Part shown: piece by piece, positions 46,227 to 54,538 of the stretch | Position numbering within the stretch: position 1 is the stretch's first letter | How the letters are laid out: the number at the start of each line of letters is the position of its first letter | Source: Paenibacillus sp. FSL R7-0204 | GTDB lineage: Bacteria > Bacillota > Bacilli > Paenibacillales > Paenibacillaceae | Assembly (NCBI RefSeq): GCF_038002225.1 | Contig: NZ_JBBOCA010000001.1 | Span: 744,001-808,000 of the forward strand | Reading direction: 5' to 3' | Length of the DNA: 64,000 bases | The notes under the pieces: generated by a model | What the model saw: only the letters and a program-made list of their open reading frames with translations | Told to the model about the DNA's origin: nothing | Databases searched by the model: none | Made by a program: the position numbers and the translations under genes

Positions 46227-47393
46227 ATGAAAGAGTTAATCAACCTGCGGCGCATCCTGAAGCGTCCGCGCAGCGTAGCGCGCGTGCGGCGGCGCGGCGC
46301 ACACCCGCTGCGGCGGCTGGCCCCCGCCGCCTGGCTGGCAGCGCCCCTGCTGGCGGCGCTGCTGCTACCGCTGGCTGTTGTCCCGCAGCGCGGGGGACAA
46401 CAGCCGCCGTCGCCCCCGGCCGTGCCCCAGGCCACGGCCGCTCCGGCGCCGCCGGCACTGGCTGCCGCAGAGGCGCCGCAGCCGGAGGTCTCCGTCTATT
46501 TGTCGCGAAGCGGACAAATCGAGACCCTGCCGCTGGAGGAATACGTCAGCGGCGTACTGGCGGCCGAGATGCCGGTCGAATTTGAGCTCGAAGCGCTCAA
46601 GGCGCAGGCCGTAGCGGCCCGCACGTTCATTGCCCGCCGTCTGGCCGCCGGCGACCACAGCGGGGTACCCGTTCCCGAAGCGGATGTGAGCGATACGGTA
46701 AGCCATCAGGCTTACGTATCGAAGGCCGTGCTGGAACGGGACTGGGCGTCCGGCAGCAAGCGCGCCGGCCTGGCGAAGATCCGCCGCGCGGTCTTGGAGA
46801 CGCGCGGGACCATTATGACCTATCAGGGGCAGCCGATCACGGCTTCCTTCTTCGCCTCCAGCGGAGGATATACCGAGAACTCCGAGGAGTACTGGAATGC
46901 TGCGGTCCCCTACCTGCGCAGTGTAGCCAGCCCCTGGGAGCTGCAGATCACCCCGAACCTGGCGGTAAGCTACACCTTCAGCAATTCGGAGCTGCGCAGC
47001 AAGCTGGGCCTTGGAACCAAGGAGCTTCCGGTGTCAGCCAGTCTGGGAGCTTCGGGCAAGGCAACGCCAGTCTCCTCTCAGTCCTCTACCAGCTTGCCAG
47101 CGGAGGTATTGTCACTTACAGCCGGCCACCGGATCAAACAGATCTCTATCGGAGGGAAGGTGTTTACCGGGCGGGAAGTGAGAGAGAAGCTGGGGCTGCG
47201 CTCGAGCCAGTTCACCTGGAAGCGTCAAGCGGGGAAGGTGCAGATTACCACGTATGGTAACGGCCACGGTGTCGGCATGAGCCAGTGGGGGGCGAACGGA
47301 ATGGCGAAGCAGGGGAAGACGGCCACACAGATTCTCAAACACTACTACAGCGGGGTCTCTTTTACCGGAATCTCAACTCTCCTGAAAAAATAA
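46227..47393 (+). CDS. spoIID: Stage II sporulation protein D
   Basis: A membrane-anchored lytic transglycosylase that, with SpoIIM and SpoIIP, drives engulfment from the mother cell. The 388-residue protein has an Arg-rich cytoplasmic start, one hydrophobic anchor (LAAPLLAALLLPLAVV) and a Pro/Ala-rich spacer. The SpoIID domain follows (LPLEEYVSGVLAAEMPVEFELEALKAQAVAARTFI with the catalytic Glu in AAEMP, then SFFASSGGYTENSEEYW and GHGVGMSQWGANGMA). ATG 46227 follows GGAAGGAG. The first ~230 bases are extremely GC-rich, unlike the rest. Confidence 0.95.
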   Translation: MKELINLRRILKRPRSVARVRRRGAHPLRRLAPAAWLAAPLLAALLLPLAVVPQRGGQQPPSPPAVPQATAAPAPPALAAAEAPQPEVSVYLSRSGQIETLPLEEYVSGVLAAEMPVEFELEALKAQAVAARTFIARRLAAGDHSGVPVPEADVSDTVSHQAYVSKAVLERDWASGSKRAGLAKIRRAVLETRGTIMTYQGQPITASFFASSGGYTENSEEYWNAAVPYLRSVASPWELQITPNLAVSYTFSNSELRSKLGLGTKELPVSASLGASGKATPVSSQSSTSLPAEVLSLTAGHRIKQISIGGKVFTGREVREKLGLRSSQFTWKRQAGKVQITTYGNGHGVGMSQWGANGMAKQGKTATQILKHYYSGVSFTGISTLLKK

Positions 47394-47405
47394 TCTGCAA
47401 GATAC

Positions 47406-47433
47406 GTATAAAAGCGAAGCGCCCGGTAACACT
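47406..47433 (+). promoter_or_regulatory. SigF-type promoter of spoIIQ
   Basis: GTATA (47406-47410), 14-base spacer, GGTAACACT (47425-47433), a full match to GGnnAnAnT. B. subtilis spoIIQ is SigF-dependent. Confidence 0.72.
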
Positions 47434-47454
47434 GGTTACTGAGGTGATAACCAT

Positions 47455-48192
47455 ATGAATGAACAAGACAAAATCAAATCAACCCATGATGAATCTCTCA
47501 AAAACAAGCAGGGAGATTCAGGCGCCAAGCCTTCTTCATGGAGCAGACTGTTATCCAAACGGTGGGTATTCCCGGCAGTCTACACGGCGGCAGCGGCACT
47601 TATACTAACCTTGGTGTGGGTCTATCAGGATGCCGGCCAGAAGCCGCTGAATCCCGACAACGCCGCGGTAGTATCCCAAGGTGAGGCCGGCAGCAAAACC
47701 GGAGCCGCAAACGGTGATCCCGAAGCCCTGGAAGTTGTCGCATCAGCCGAAAGCCTGGTCTGGCCTGTAGCTAGCCCGAGTGAAGTGGAAGTGGTCAAAC
47801 CGTACTACGATGAGAACGGCACGGAAGAGAATCATATTGCGGCGATGGTGCAGTACAACAATACCTTTGTCACCAACACCGGAATTGATATTGCCCGTGA
47901 GGACAACAAGACGTTTGATGTGAAGGCGGCGCTCAGCGGTGAAGTTACCAGAGTGGAAGATGTTGCTGTACTGGGTAAGGTAATTGAGATTACCTCCCCC
48001 GGCGATCTGAAGACGGTCTATCAGAGCCTGGGTGAAACCAAAGTGAAGCAGGGCGACGAAGTGAAGCAGGGCGATACACTGGCTACAGCGGGACGCAATG
48101 AGATGGAGAAGGGTCTTGGCAACCATGTGCACTTTGAAGTGCATGAGGACGGCAAGATTGTGAATCCTTCGGATCTGCTTCCGCAGCGCTAA
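47455..48192 (+). CDS. spoIIQ: Stage II sporulation protein Q (M23 peptidase fold)
   Basis: A forespore membrane protein that binds SpoIIIAH across the septum. The 245-residue protein has a cytoplasmic N-terminus, one membrane helix (WVFPAVYTAAAALILTLVWVYQ, about residues 31-52) and a C-terminal LytM domain. The domain keeps the second metal motif HVHFEV, but the first motif reads NTGIDIA where active enzymes have HxGxD, so one zinc ligand is missing and the protein is probably non-catalytic, as in B. subtilis. ATG 47455 follows GAGGTGAT. Its own terminator follows. Confidence 0.93.
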   Translation: MNEQDKIKSTHDESLKNKQGDSGAKPSSWSRLLSKRWVFPAVYTAAAALILTLVWVYQDAGQKPLNPDNAAVVSQGEAGSKTGAANGDPEALEVVASAESLVWPVASPSEVEVVKPYYDENGTEENHIAAMVQYNNTFVTNTGIDIAREDNKTFDVKAALSGEVTRVEDVAVLGKVIEITSPGDLKTVYQSLGETKVKQGDEVKQGDTLATAGRNEMEKGLGNHVHFEVHEDGKIVNPSDLLPQR

Positions 48193-48205
48193 GCCGAATG
48201 ATCAG

Positions 48206-48233
48206 CAGGGGGCGGAAGCCTCCTGTTTTTTTT
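48206..48233 (+). terminator. Terminator of spoIIQ
   Basis: CAGGGGGC/GCCTCCTG (one wobble) with a GGAA loop, followed by eight T. Confidence 0.9.
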
Positions 48234-48352
48234 CTACCTGAAATGGACAGTCCGGCAGGTTCTATTCTGGAAATGGGGCAGTGAAATGCAGTGAATTGGG
48301 TTGTCCGACAAATAAAATGAGCCTTCCTGGGCTTGTCATGTCCTGAAAGCGC

Positions 48353-48380
48353 GAATATATAGGCCCGCCCCTCATATAAT
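48353..48380 (+). promoter_or_regulatory. SigE-type promoter of spoIIID
   Basis: GAATATA (48353-48359), 13-base spacer, CATATAAT (48373-48380), close to the SigE consensus. SpoIIID is SigE-dependent in B. subtilis. Confidence 0.75.
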
Positions 48381-48413
48381 GTACCAAACTATTCACAGTT
48401 GGGAGGCGGGAGC

Positions 48414-48701
48414 GTGCACGATTACATCAAGGAACGTACCATTAAAATCGGACGCTGCATCGTGGAAACCAGGCACACGGTCCGGACCATAGCCAAGGAA
48501 TTTGGCGTTTCAAAAAGCACGGTGCATAAAGATTTAACCGAACGGCTGCCGGAAATTAATCCGGATCTGGCTGATCAGGTGAAGCACATTCTCGAATATC
48601 ACAAGTCCATCCGTCATCTTCGGGGGGGAGAAGCCACAAAAATTAAATATAAGAAAACCACAGGTAAGAAGCGTGAGGTTGCCGTAGCCTCAAAGCCATA
48701 A
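48414..48701 (+). CDS. spoIIID: Sporulation transcription factor SpoIIID
   Basis: A mother-cell DNA-binding regulator acting between SigE and SigK. The 95-residue protein, starting at GTG 48414 after GGGAGGCGGG, reads MHDYIKERTIKIGRCIVETRHTVRTIAKEFGVSKSTVHKDLTERLPEINP onward, near-identical to the family. The helix-turn-helix is at about residues 23-44, followed by the C-terminal basic HKSIRHLRGGEATKIKYKK. Followed by mbl, as in B. subtilis. Confidence 0.97.
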   Translation: MHDYIKERTIKIGRCIVETRHTVRTIAKEFGVSKSTVHKDLTERLPEINPDLADQVKHILEYHKSIRHLRGGEATKIKYKKTTGKKREVAVASKP

Positions 48702-48828
48702 GATTTTCGGATTTTAGCGCCATAATTCAGGATTAGTCCATTGTACTCACCCCCTAAAGTATGGTATTTTTAAATTTGGTACAATCTTCTTTTCTCATTT
48801 AAAATAACACTTTGGGGGCTCTTTCATT

Positions 48829-49827
48829 ATGCTTAGCAAGGATATCGGAATCGATCTCGGCACAGCCAACGTGCTCATTCATGTCAAGGGAAGGGGAGTC
48901 GTTCTGGATGAACCTTCCGTGGTCACACTTGAAAGTGATACGAAGCGGGTCCTTGCGGTTGGTGAACAGGCACGCCGGATGGTCGGGCGGACACCTGGAA
49001 ATATAACGACGATTCGTCCGCTCCGTGACGGTGTAATCGCCGACTTTGCCATTACGGAAATGATGCTCAAATACTTTATTGACAGCGTTGGCGGCCGGAC
49101 CTGGTATTCGCGGCCCCGTATTTTGATTTGTGCTCCCACCAATATTACTTCTGTGGAAACGAAGTCCATCCGTGAGGCGGCAGAGCGAAGCGGGGCCAAA
49201 GAGGTTTTCATGGAGGAAGAGCCCAAAGCTGCAGCCATAGGCGCAGGAATGGACATTTATCAGCCTAGCGGAAATATGGTCGTCGATATTGGCGGCGGAA
49301 CGACGGATGTAGCCGTATTGTCCATGGGCGACGTCGTTACCGCCTCTTCCATTAAGATCGCGGGGGACAAGTTCGACGATGCCATTTTAAGATATATTAA
49401 ACAGAAATATAAGCTCCTGATCGGTGAACGTACAGCGGAGGATATCAAAGTGACCATCGGCTCGGTACGTCCGGGCGGTATGAAGGCAGAGATGGATATC
49501 CGCGGGCGTGATATGGTGAGCGGACTGCCCCAGACCCTTACTATTTCATCCGGCGAGGTGAAGGAAGCGCTGTGGGACCCGGTTTCTTCGATTGTGGCTG
49601 CGGCCAAGTCGGTGCTGGAGCGTACACCTCCTGAACTGTCGGCAGATATTATTGACCGTGGAGTTGTGCTGACCGGCGGAGGCGCCCTGCTTAACGGACT
49701 GGACGAGCTGCTCTCCGAACAACTGCATGTTCCGGTCTGGGTGGCTGAAGACCCGATGCACTGCGTAGTCAAGGGCACGGGAATTATGCTGGATCATTTG
49801 GACAAAGTGGTTAAGAAAAAGTTCTAG
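48829..49827 (+). CDS. mbl: MreB-like actin Mbl
   Basis: A cytoskeletal ATPase organising cell-wall elongation. The 332-residue actin-fold protein has the phosphate-1 loop DIGIDLGTANVLIHVKGRGVVLDEPSVV, phosphate-2 MVVDIGGGTTDVAVLSMGDVV and the adenosine motif GVVLTGGGALLNGLDELL. The N-terminus and its position after spoIIID support Mbl rather than MreB. ATG 48829 follows GGGGGC. Confidence 0.95.
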   Translation: MLSKDIGIDLGTANVLIHVKGRGVVLDEPSVVTLESDTKRVLAVGEQARRMVGRTPGNITTIRPLRDGVIADFAITEMMLKYFIDSVGGRTWYSRPRILICAPTNITSVETKSIREAAERSGAKEVFMEEEPKAAAIGAGMDIYQPSGNMVVDIGGGTTDVAVLSMGDVVTASSIKIAGDKFDDAILRYIKQKYKLLIGERTAEDIKVTIGSVRPGGMKAEMDIRGRDMVSGLPQTLTISSGEVKEALWDPVSSIVAAAKSVLERTPPELSADIIDRGVVLTGGGALLNGLDELLSEQLHVPVWVAEDPMHCVVKGTGIMLDHLDKVVKKKF

Positions 49828-49875
49828 CCTGCCGATAATAAGGGAAACAGCAGATTCCAGGAAGGGACTGACCTC

Positions 49876-50754
49876 ATGCTCAGAGGATTATATACAGCCG
49901 CAGCAGGAATGGTGACGCAGCAGCGCAGACATGATACGGCGACGCAGAACTTGGTCAATTTAAATACTACGGGGTACAAGCAGGTCGACAGTGTCAGCCA
50001 CGCTTTTCCCGAGGTGCTGGTCACCGCGATGAACGGGGGCGCTGCTAAGACTGTCGGACGGATCAATACCGGGGTTTTTGCCGAGCAGTCCGTCTCCCAA
50101 TACCTGCAGGGCGACCTCATTGAGAGCGGCAAAAGCGTAGACTTTGCGCTGTCTACCGATCTGCAGGTCCCAGACCCGGAGAATCCGGGTACCAATCTTG
50201 CTTTTGACGGCTCGGGAAAATATATCAGTCCGGATGGCGAGGTTATTTACCGGCCCCAGGCGTTCTTTACGGTTCAAGATAATGAAGGCAATAATTTATA
50301 TACACGTAACGGAAGCTTTACAGTTGCTCCTACAGGGGAAGTGCTTAGTTCTGGCGGATTCAAGGTGCTCGACAGTAACGGCAATCCACTGCGATTGACA
50401 GGGCCCCAGGATAACCTTAAAGTGGACGGGCAGGGGAATCTGATTAACAATGCAACCGGGCAGCCTTCAGGCACCCGGATCGGAATCAGCGTCATCACAA
50501 GACCGCAGGAGCTGGTGCGCGACGGTAATGGTGTTTTCCATGCTGCTGATGCTGAGGCTGCAGACATCCGCTTTTCTAATGGAACGGATATTCTGCAGGT
50601 CCGGCAGGGCTACCTTGAGAACTCTAATGTGGATGCCACTCAGGTCACTGTGGATATGAACGCCGCTTACCGCGCTTATGAAGCGAATCAGAAAGTGATC
50701 CAGTTCTACGACAGCAGCCTGCAGAAGGCCGTGAATGAAGTCGGCCGGGTATAG
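49876..50754 (+). CDS. flhO: Flagellar hook-basal body rod protein FlhO
   Basis: A 292-residue distal-rod/FlgF-like protein. N-terminal MLRGLYTAAAGMVTQQRRHDTATQNLVNLNTTGYKQ is the flagellar rod motif, and the C-terminal VDMNAAYRAYEANQKVIQFYDSSLQKAVNEVGRV helix pairs with it. No signal peptide; exported by the flagellar type III apparatus. Away from the main flagellar cluster but next to mbl and flhP, as in B. subtilis. Confidence 0.94.
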   Translation: MLRGLYTAAAGMVTQQRRHDTATQNLVNLNTTGYKQVDSVSHAFPEVLVTAMNGGAAKTVGRINTGVFAEQSVSQYLQGDLIESGKSVDFALSTDLQVPDPENPGTNLAFDGSGKYISPDGEVIYRPQAFFTVQDNEGNNLYTRNGSFTVAPTGEVLSSGGFKVLDSNGNPLRLTGPQDNLKVDGQGNLINNATGQPSGTRIGISVITRPQELVRDGNGVFHAADAEAADIRFSNGTDILQVRQGYLENSNVDATQVTVDMNAAYRAYEANQKVIQFYDSSLQKAVNEVGRV

Positions 50755-50827
50755 CCGGGCTGCATGGATCATTACACTGAGAGTGTAAGCCAGTTTCTTC
50801 TTATTAAGCTTGTGGGAGGTTAGACCT

Positions 50828-51649
50828 GTGAACAACTCGACAATCGGTGCCGCTGTCTCTATGGCCAGTCTGCAGCAGCGGCTGGATATTATAGCGGATA
50901 ACATTGCCAATATGAATACCAATGGTTATAAGAGTAAACAAGGCTCGTTCGAGGATGTGCTTACCCGTGTACAGCAGCAATCCAAGGATTATAACCAGCC
51001 TGGACGCAGTATGCCGCTGGGCTTCAATATCGGCTTTGGTGTGCGTGTGCCTACAGTGTCAAGTAATTGGGAGGAAGGCACGCTACAGGAGACAGGGAAG
51101 CCTACGGACTTGGCGCTTCAAGGCAACGGATTGTTCGGCGTTCTGGTGAATGGTGAAACGGCATATACCCGCCAGGGGAATTTCCACTTCACCCCGGATA
51201 CCGCCAATAAGGACAAGATGATTCTTGTGGACAATACCGGCAATCCTGTGCTGGGTGCTAACGGCACCCCGCTCAGCGTAGGAGCTAATGTAAGTGCTGC
51301 TATTGATGAGCGCGGGCAGGTGTGGACCAAGACGGATGAGAAACAGCCGCCGGTCCTGGCAGGCAGCTTAATGATTGTTGAGCCGCTTAGCAAGAATGCT
51401 TTGCAAGCTGTAGATGGTAATTTCTATGTGTTGGCTGAAGGCATGACAACACAGCAGGCATTCGTGCAAAGAGCAGCGGGCGAAGCGAAGGATGTAGGCG
51501 TTCGCTCAGGCTATCTGGAATCCTCTAACGTGGATCTGAGCCGGGAAATGACGGAGATGATGCAGATTCAGCGTACGTATCAGCTTGCTGCCCGGGCGCT
51601 GTCCTCCAGTGACCAGATGCTGGGCCTGGCTAATAACATGCGCGCGTGA
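50828..51649 (+). CDS. flhP: Flagellar hook-basal body rod protein FlhP
   Basis: A 273-residue FlgG-like rod protein. N-terminal IGAAVSMASLQQRLDIIADNIANMNTNGYKSKQ and C-terminal LESSNVDLSREMTEMMQIQRTYQLAARALSSSDQMLGLANNMR are classical. GTG 50828 is chosen because GGGAGG lies nine bases upstream; the in-frame TTG at 50810 precedes it. Confidence 0.94.
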   Translation: MNNSTIGAAVSMASLQQRLDIIADNIANMNTNGYKSKQGSFEDVLTRVQQQSKDYNQPGRSMPLGFNIGFGVRVPTVSSNWEEGTLQETGKPTDLALQGNGLFGVLVNGETAYTRQGNFHFTPDTANKDKMILVDNTGNPVLGANGTPLSVGANVSAAIDERGQVWTKTDEKQPPVLAGSLMIVEPLSKNALQAVDGNFYVLAEGMTTQQAFVQRAAGEAKDVGVRSGYLESSNVDLSREMTEMMQIQRTYQLAARALSSSDQMLGLANNMRA

Positions 51650-51658
51650 GGTGAAGGA

Positions 51659-51898
51659 ATGAGTCGTGAGAAGGTTAAGACTGCACAGAATGCAGAAGAG
51701 GAACAACAGCAGCCGGTGAAGCGGCGCAGGATTAGGGCCTGGACCATTATTCAGTGGTTCCTGATTCCAATGCTGCTGGTTGCCGCACTTGGAGGCGGGC
51801 TGGTCGTAGGGTATGTGATCCTCGGCAAAAAGGAACTGAGCGATGTGCTCCTGTGGAGTACCTGGAAGCATGTATATGATCTGGTGTTCGCACCTTGA
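51659..51898 (+). CDS. Small membrane protein (EpuA-like, often annotated RNA polymerase beta subunit)
   Basis: A 79-residue protein with a charged N-terminus (about 30 residues, KRRRIRAW just before the membrane) and a single helix (FLIPMLLVAALGGGLVVGYVIL), then a short extracytoplasmic tail WSTWKHVYDLVFAP. It resembles the small EpuA-type family between flhP and fabZ in Bacilli. The RNA polymerase name given to that family is not supported by anything visible here. It starts at ATG 51659 with GTGAGGTGAAGG, nine bases after flhP ends, so co-transcribed. Confidence 0.75.
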   Translation: MSREKVKTAQNAEEEQQQPVKRRRIRAWTIIQWFLIPMLLVAALGGGLVVGYVILGKKELSDVLLWSTWKHVYDLVFAP

Positions 51899-51923
51899 AG
51901 CGTTATGGCATACCGATAGTTAA

Positions 51924-51957
51924 GGCTCCCTTGTTGTGCAGGGGAGTTTTCTTTTTT
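51924..51957 (+). terminator. Terminator of the flhO-flhP unit
   Basis: GCTCCC/GGGGAG around TTGTTGTGCA, followed by TTTTCTTTTTT. Confidence 0.75.
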
Positions 51958-52003
51958 ATACTGGAAAATGTATAATGATGGCGTGCCCTAAGAGCGCCAA
52001 AAA

Positions 52004-52045
52004 GGGCTCTCTCCGCCATGCTGCCGCGTGCGGTGGAGAAAGCCC
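52004..52045 (+). other. Hairpin in the gap before fabZ
   Basis: GGGCT.CTCCGCC pairs with GGTGGAG.AGCCC around ATGCTGCCGCGTGC, about 30 bases after a TATAAT (51971-51976). It could end a very short transcript or shape the fabZ leader. The remainder of the 304-base gap holds the preceding terminator and a small CCAC/GTGG hairpin near 52060; nothing else recognised. Confidence 0.4.
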
Positions 52046-52202
52046 CTTATCTTAACCTCCACTGCTGCAGGTGGTGAAGGATAATTATAGTTTTTGCCTA
52101 AGCTGTCCATATTTATGCAGAGACGGCGGAGAATAAAACAAAAGTGCTGCTGTAGGCGGAGGTTCATAGACGCGGTTACAACCGAAGGGAGCTTTAATAA
52201 TT

Positions 52203-52625
52203 ATGATGAATACCAATCAAATTCAAGAAATAATCCCCCACCGGCCCCCATTTCTGCTGGTGGACAAAATTACAGAAATAGAAATGGGCAAACGGGCAGT
52301 CGGCATCAAGAATGTAACGGTAAACGAGCCGTTTTTTGCCGGACACTTCCCTGGCTTCCCGGTGATGCCGGGTGTGCTGATTACAGAAGCCTTGGCTCAG
52401 GTGGGGGCTGTGGCTATTCTTGGAGTAGAAGCTAACCGGGGCAAAATCGGTTTTCTGGCCGGGCTTGACGGCTTCCGCTTCCGTGGACAGGTTGTCCCTG
52501 GTGATACCCTTGTGCTTGAGGTAGAGATTACCCGGCTGAAAGGCAGCATCGGCAAAGGACAAGCCACGGCCAAGGTGGACGGCAAGACGGTAGCGTCCGG
52601 CGAGATTATGTTCGCACTCAGCTAG
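52203..52625 (+). CDS. fabZ: 3-hydroxyacyl-ACP dehydratase FabZ
   Basis: Dehydrates 3-hydroxyacyl-ACP in type II fatty acid synthesis. The 140-residue hot-dog protein has [13 protein letters not shown] and the catalytic H48 ([12 protein letters not shown]) and E62 (LITEALAQ). Start is ATG 52203 or the adjacent ATG 52206; the GAAGGGAG site is about 14-17 bases upstream. Position after flhP resembles B. subtilis ywpB. Confidence 0.97.
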   Translation: MMNTNQIQEIIPHRPPFLLVDKITEIEMGKRAVGIKNVTVNEPFFAGHFPGFPVMPGVLITEALAQVGAVAILGVEANRGKIGFLAGLDGFRFRGQVVPGDTLVLEVEITRLKGSIGKGQATAKVDGKTVASGEIMFALS

Positions 52626-52672
52626 TTCCTGTTATAAACTTATATATTATAGATGGAGAAGGAGAGATTGAC

Positions 52673-54391
52673 ATGACTGGATTAAGCCCGAAGGCGCAGG
52701 AGACCCTGACACGCTGGCTGCAGGACCCTTCTGTCGATGAGAACACCAAAGAAGAGCTGAAGGCTCTTGCCGGTGAACCGAAGGAACTGGAAGAACGATT
52801 CTATAGAGATCTTGAATTTGGTACAGGCGGCTTGCGCGGAGTCATCGGAGCAGGCAGTAACCGGATGAACCGTTATACAGTCGGCCGGGCTACTCAGGGC
52901 TTCGCTGATTACATTCTGGGACAGCATACGGGAGATGGCAGACCCTCGGTGGTTATTGCCCACGATTCCCGGCGATTCTCGCCCGAATTCACGCTGGAGG
53001 CTGCGCTTGTGCTCGCCGGTAACGGAATTGAGACCCACTTGTTCCCGTCCCTGCGCTCCACGCCGCAGCTGTCCTTTACCGTCCGTCATTTGAAGGCGTC
53101 TGGAGGCATTGTAATCACTGCCAGCCACAATCCGCCTGAATATAACGGGTACAAGGTCTACAATGCCCAGGGCGGACAGCTGGTGCCGCATGAAGCAGAG
53201 AAGGTTATTGCTAACATTTTGAATGTGGACTCCTTCAATGGGGTAAGGCGCATGTCTCAGGAGGCTGCAGAAAGCGCAGGCCTGCTCCACTGGCTGGGGG
53301 CCGAAGAGGACGAGGCGTTTACGGATACGGTTGCTGCGGTAAGTGTCAGCCGTGAAGAGATTGCCTCTTCGCTGGGCCGTGATTTCTCCATTGTCTATAC
53401 GCCGCTGCATGGGACAGGCAATCTTCCGGTCCGCCGTGTACTGGAGAAGATCGGCTTCACTCAGGTACATGTAGTTCCTGAGCAGGAGCTGCCGGATTCC
53501 GAATTCTCTACCGTGAAATCTCCGAATCCGGAGGAACGTGAAGCCTTCACCCTGGCGATGAAGCTGGGCGAAGAACTGAATGCGGATCTGCTGATCGGTA
53601 CAGACCCGGATGCTGACCGTATGGGCGCCGTGGTTCGTGACAACGAAGGCAAATTTGTAGTGCTGTCCGGGAATCAGTCAGGCGCGCTCATGATTCATTA
53701 TTTCCTGAGCCGTTTACAGGAACAAGGGAAGCTGCCGGCTAACGGCGCTGTAGTCAAGACCATTGTGACCAGTGAGATGGGCGCTGCTGTAGCCAGCCAT
53801 TATGGCGCTACGGTGTTCAACACTCTGACCGGATTCAAATATATCGGGGAGAAGATGAACCAGTTCGAGCAGTCCGGCGAGTATACGTATCTGTTCGGAT
53901 ATGAAGAAAGCTACGGCTACCTGGCCGGCAACTACGCCCGAGACAAGGATGCAGTCCTTGCTGCGATGCTCATCGCTGAAGCGGGTGCCTATTACAAAGC
54001 CCAGGGCAAGACCCTGTACGATGTACTGCAAGAGCTGTATGCACAGTTCGGATACTTCCTGGAGAGCCTGGAATCCCGCACGCTGAAGGGCAAGGATGGA
54101 GTGGCTCAGATTCAGGGGATTATGAATGACTGGCGGACCAGTCCGCCGCACGAAATCGCCGGTGCTTCCGTGACGCAGGTGCTGGACTATTCCCTGGGGC
54201 TTGACGGTCTGCCTAAAGAGAACGTGCTGAAATATCTGCTGTCGGACGGCTCCTGGTTCTGCCTGCGCCCTTCCGGCACAGAACCGAAGATCAAAGTGTA
54301 TTTTGCCGTGGTAGGTGAATCTCTGGACAACGCCAAGCACAAGGTTGCGGAATTGACCAGTCAGGTTATGGCACGGGTAGACGGGAAATAA
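52673..54391 (+). CDS. pgcA: Phosphoglucomutase / phospho-sugar mutase
   Basis: Interconverts glucose-6-P and glucose-1-P for UDP-glucose, glycolipid and wall polymer synthesis. The 572-residue alpha-D-phosphohexomutase has EFGTGGLRGVIGAGSNRMN, the active-site serine S151 in TASHNPPEYNGYKVY, the metal loop GTDPDADRMG, a sugar loop GYEESYGYL and the phosphate loop LRPSGTEPKIKVY. ATG 52673 follows AGAAGGAGAG. Confidence 0.96.
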   Translation: MTGLSPKAQETLTRWLQDPSVDENTKEELKALAGEPKELEERFYRDLEFGTGGLRGVIGAGSNRMNRYTVGRATQGFADYILGQHTGDGRPSVVIAHDSRRFSPEFTLEAALVLAGNGIETHLFPSLRSTPQLSFTVRHLKASGGIVITASHNPPEYNGYKVYNAQGGQLVPHEAEKVIANILNVDSFNGVRRMSQEAAESAGLLHWLGAEEDEAFTDTVAAVSVSREEIASSLGRDFSIVYTPLHGTGNLPVRRVLEKIGFTQVHVVPEQELPDSEFSTVKSPNPEEREAFTLAMKLGEELNADLLIGTDPDADRMGAVVRDNEGKFVVLSGNQSGALMIHYFLSRLQEQGKLPANGAVVKTIVTSEMGAAVASHYGATVFNTLTGFKYIGEKMNQFEQSGEYTYLFGYEESYGYLAGNYARDKDAVLAAMLIAEAGAYYKAQGKTLYDVLQELYAQFGYFLESLESRTLKGKDGVAQIQGIMNDWRTSPPHEIAGASVTQVLDYSLGLDGLPKENVLKYLLSDGSWFCLRPSGTEPKIKVYFAVVGESLDNAKHKVAELTSQVMARVDGK

Positions 54392-54412
54392 TAAGCAATA
54401 TATAACTTCCCT

Positions 54413-54455
54413 GCGGAAACGGAGCTGCTCCAGATGGACAGACCTCCGTTTCCGC
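54413..54455 (+). terminator. Hairpin after pgcA
   Basis: Perfect 12-bp GCGGAAACGGAG/CTCCGTTTCCGC stem with an 18-base loop, followed by TTAAATTT. Probable terminator, though the tail is not a pure T-run. Confidence 0.6.
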
Positions 54456-54538
54456 TTAAATTTGCCGCTGGCAAGAGGGTCGGGGCGGCAGATGTGACGT
54501 ACGGCAATCAGCTTTAAAGTGAAAGAGGAGGTACTTTG

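Noticed and set aside
46240..46706. Arg/Ala-rich ORFs overlapping the start of spoIID
   Set aside because: Frame shadows of the GC-rich anchor region; spoIID itself has a ribosome binding site, anchor and full SpoIID domain.
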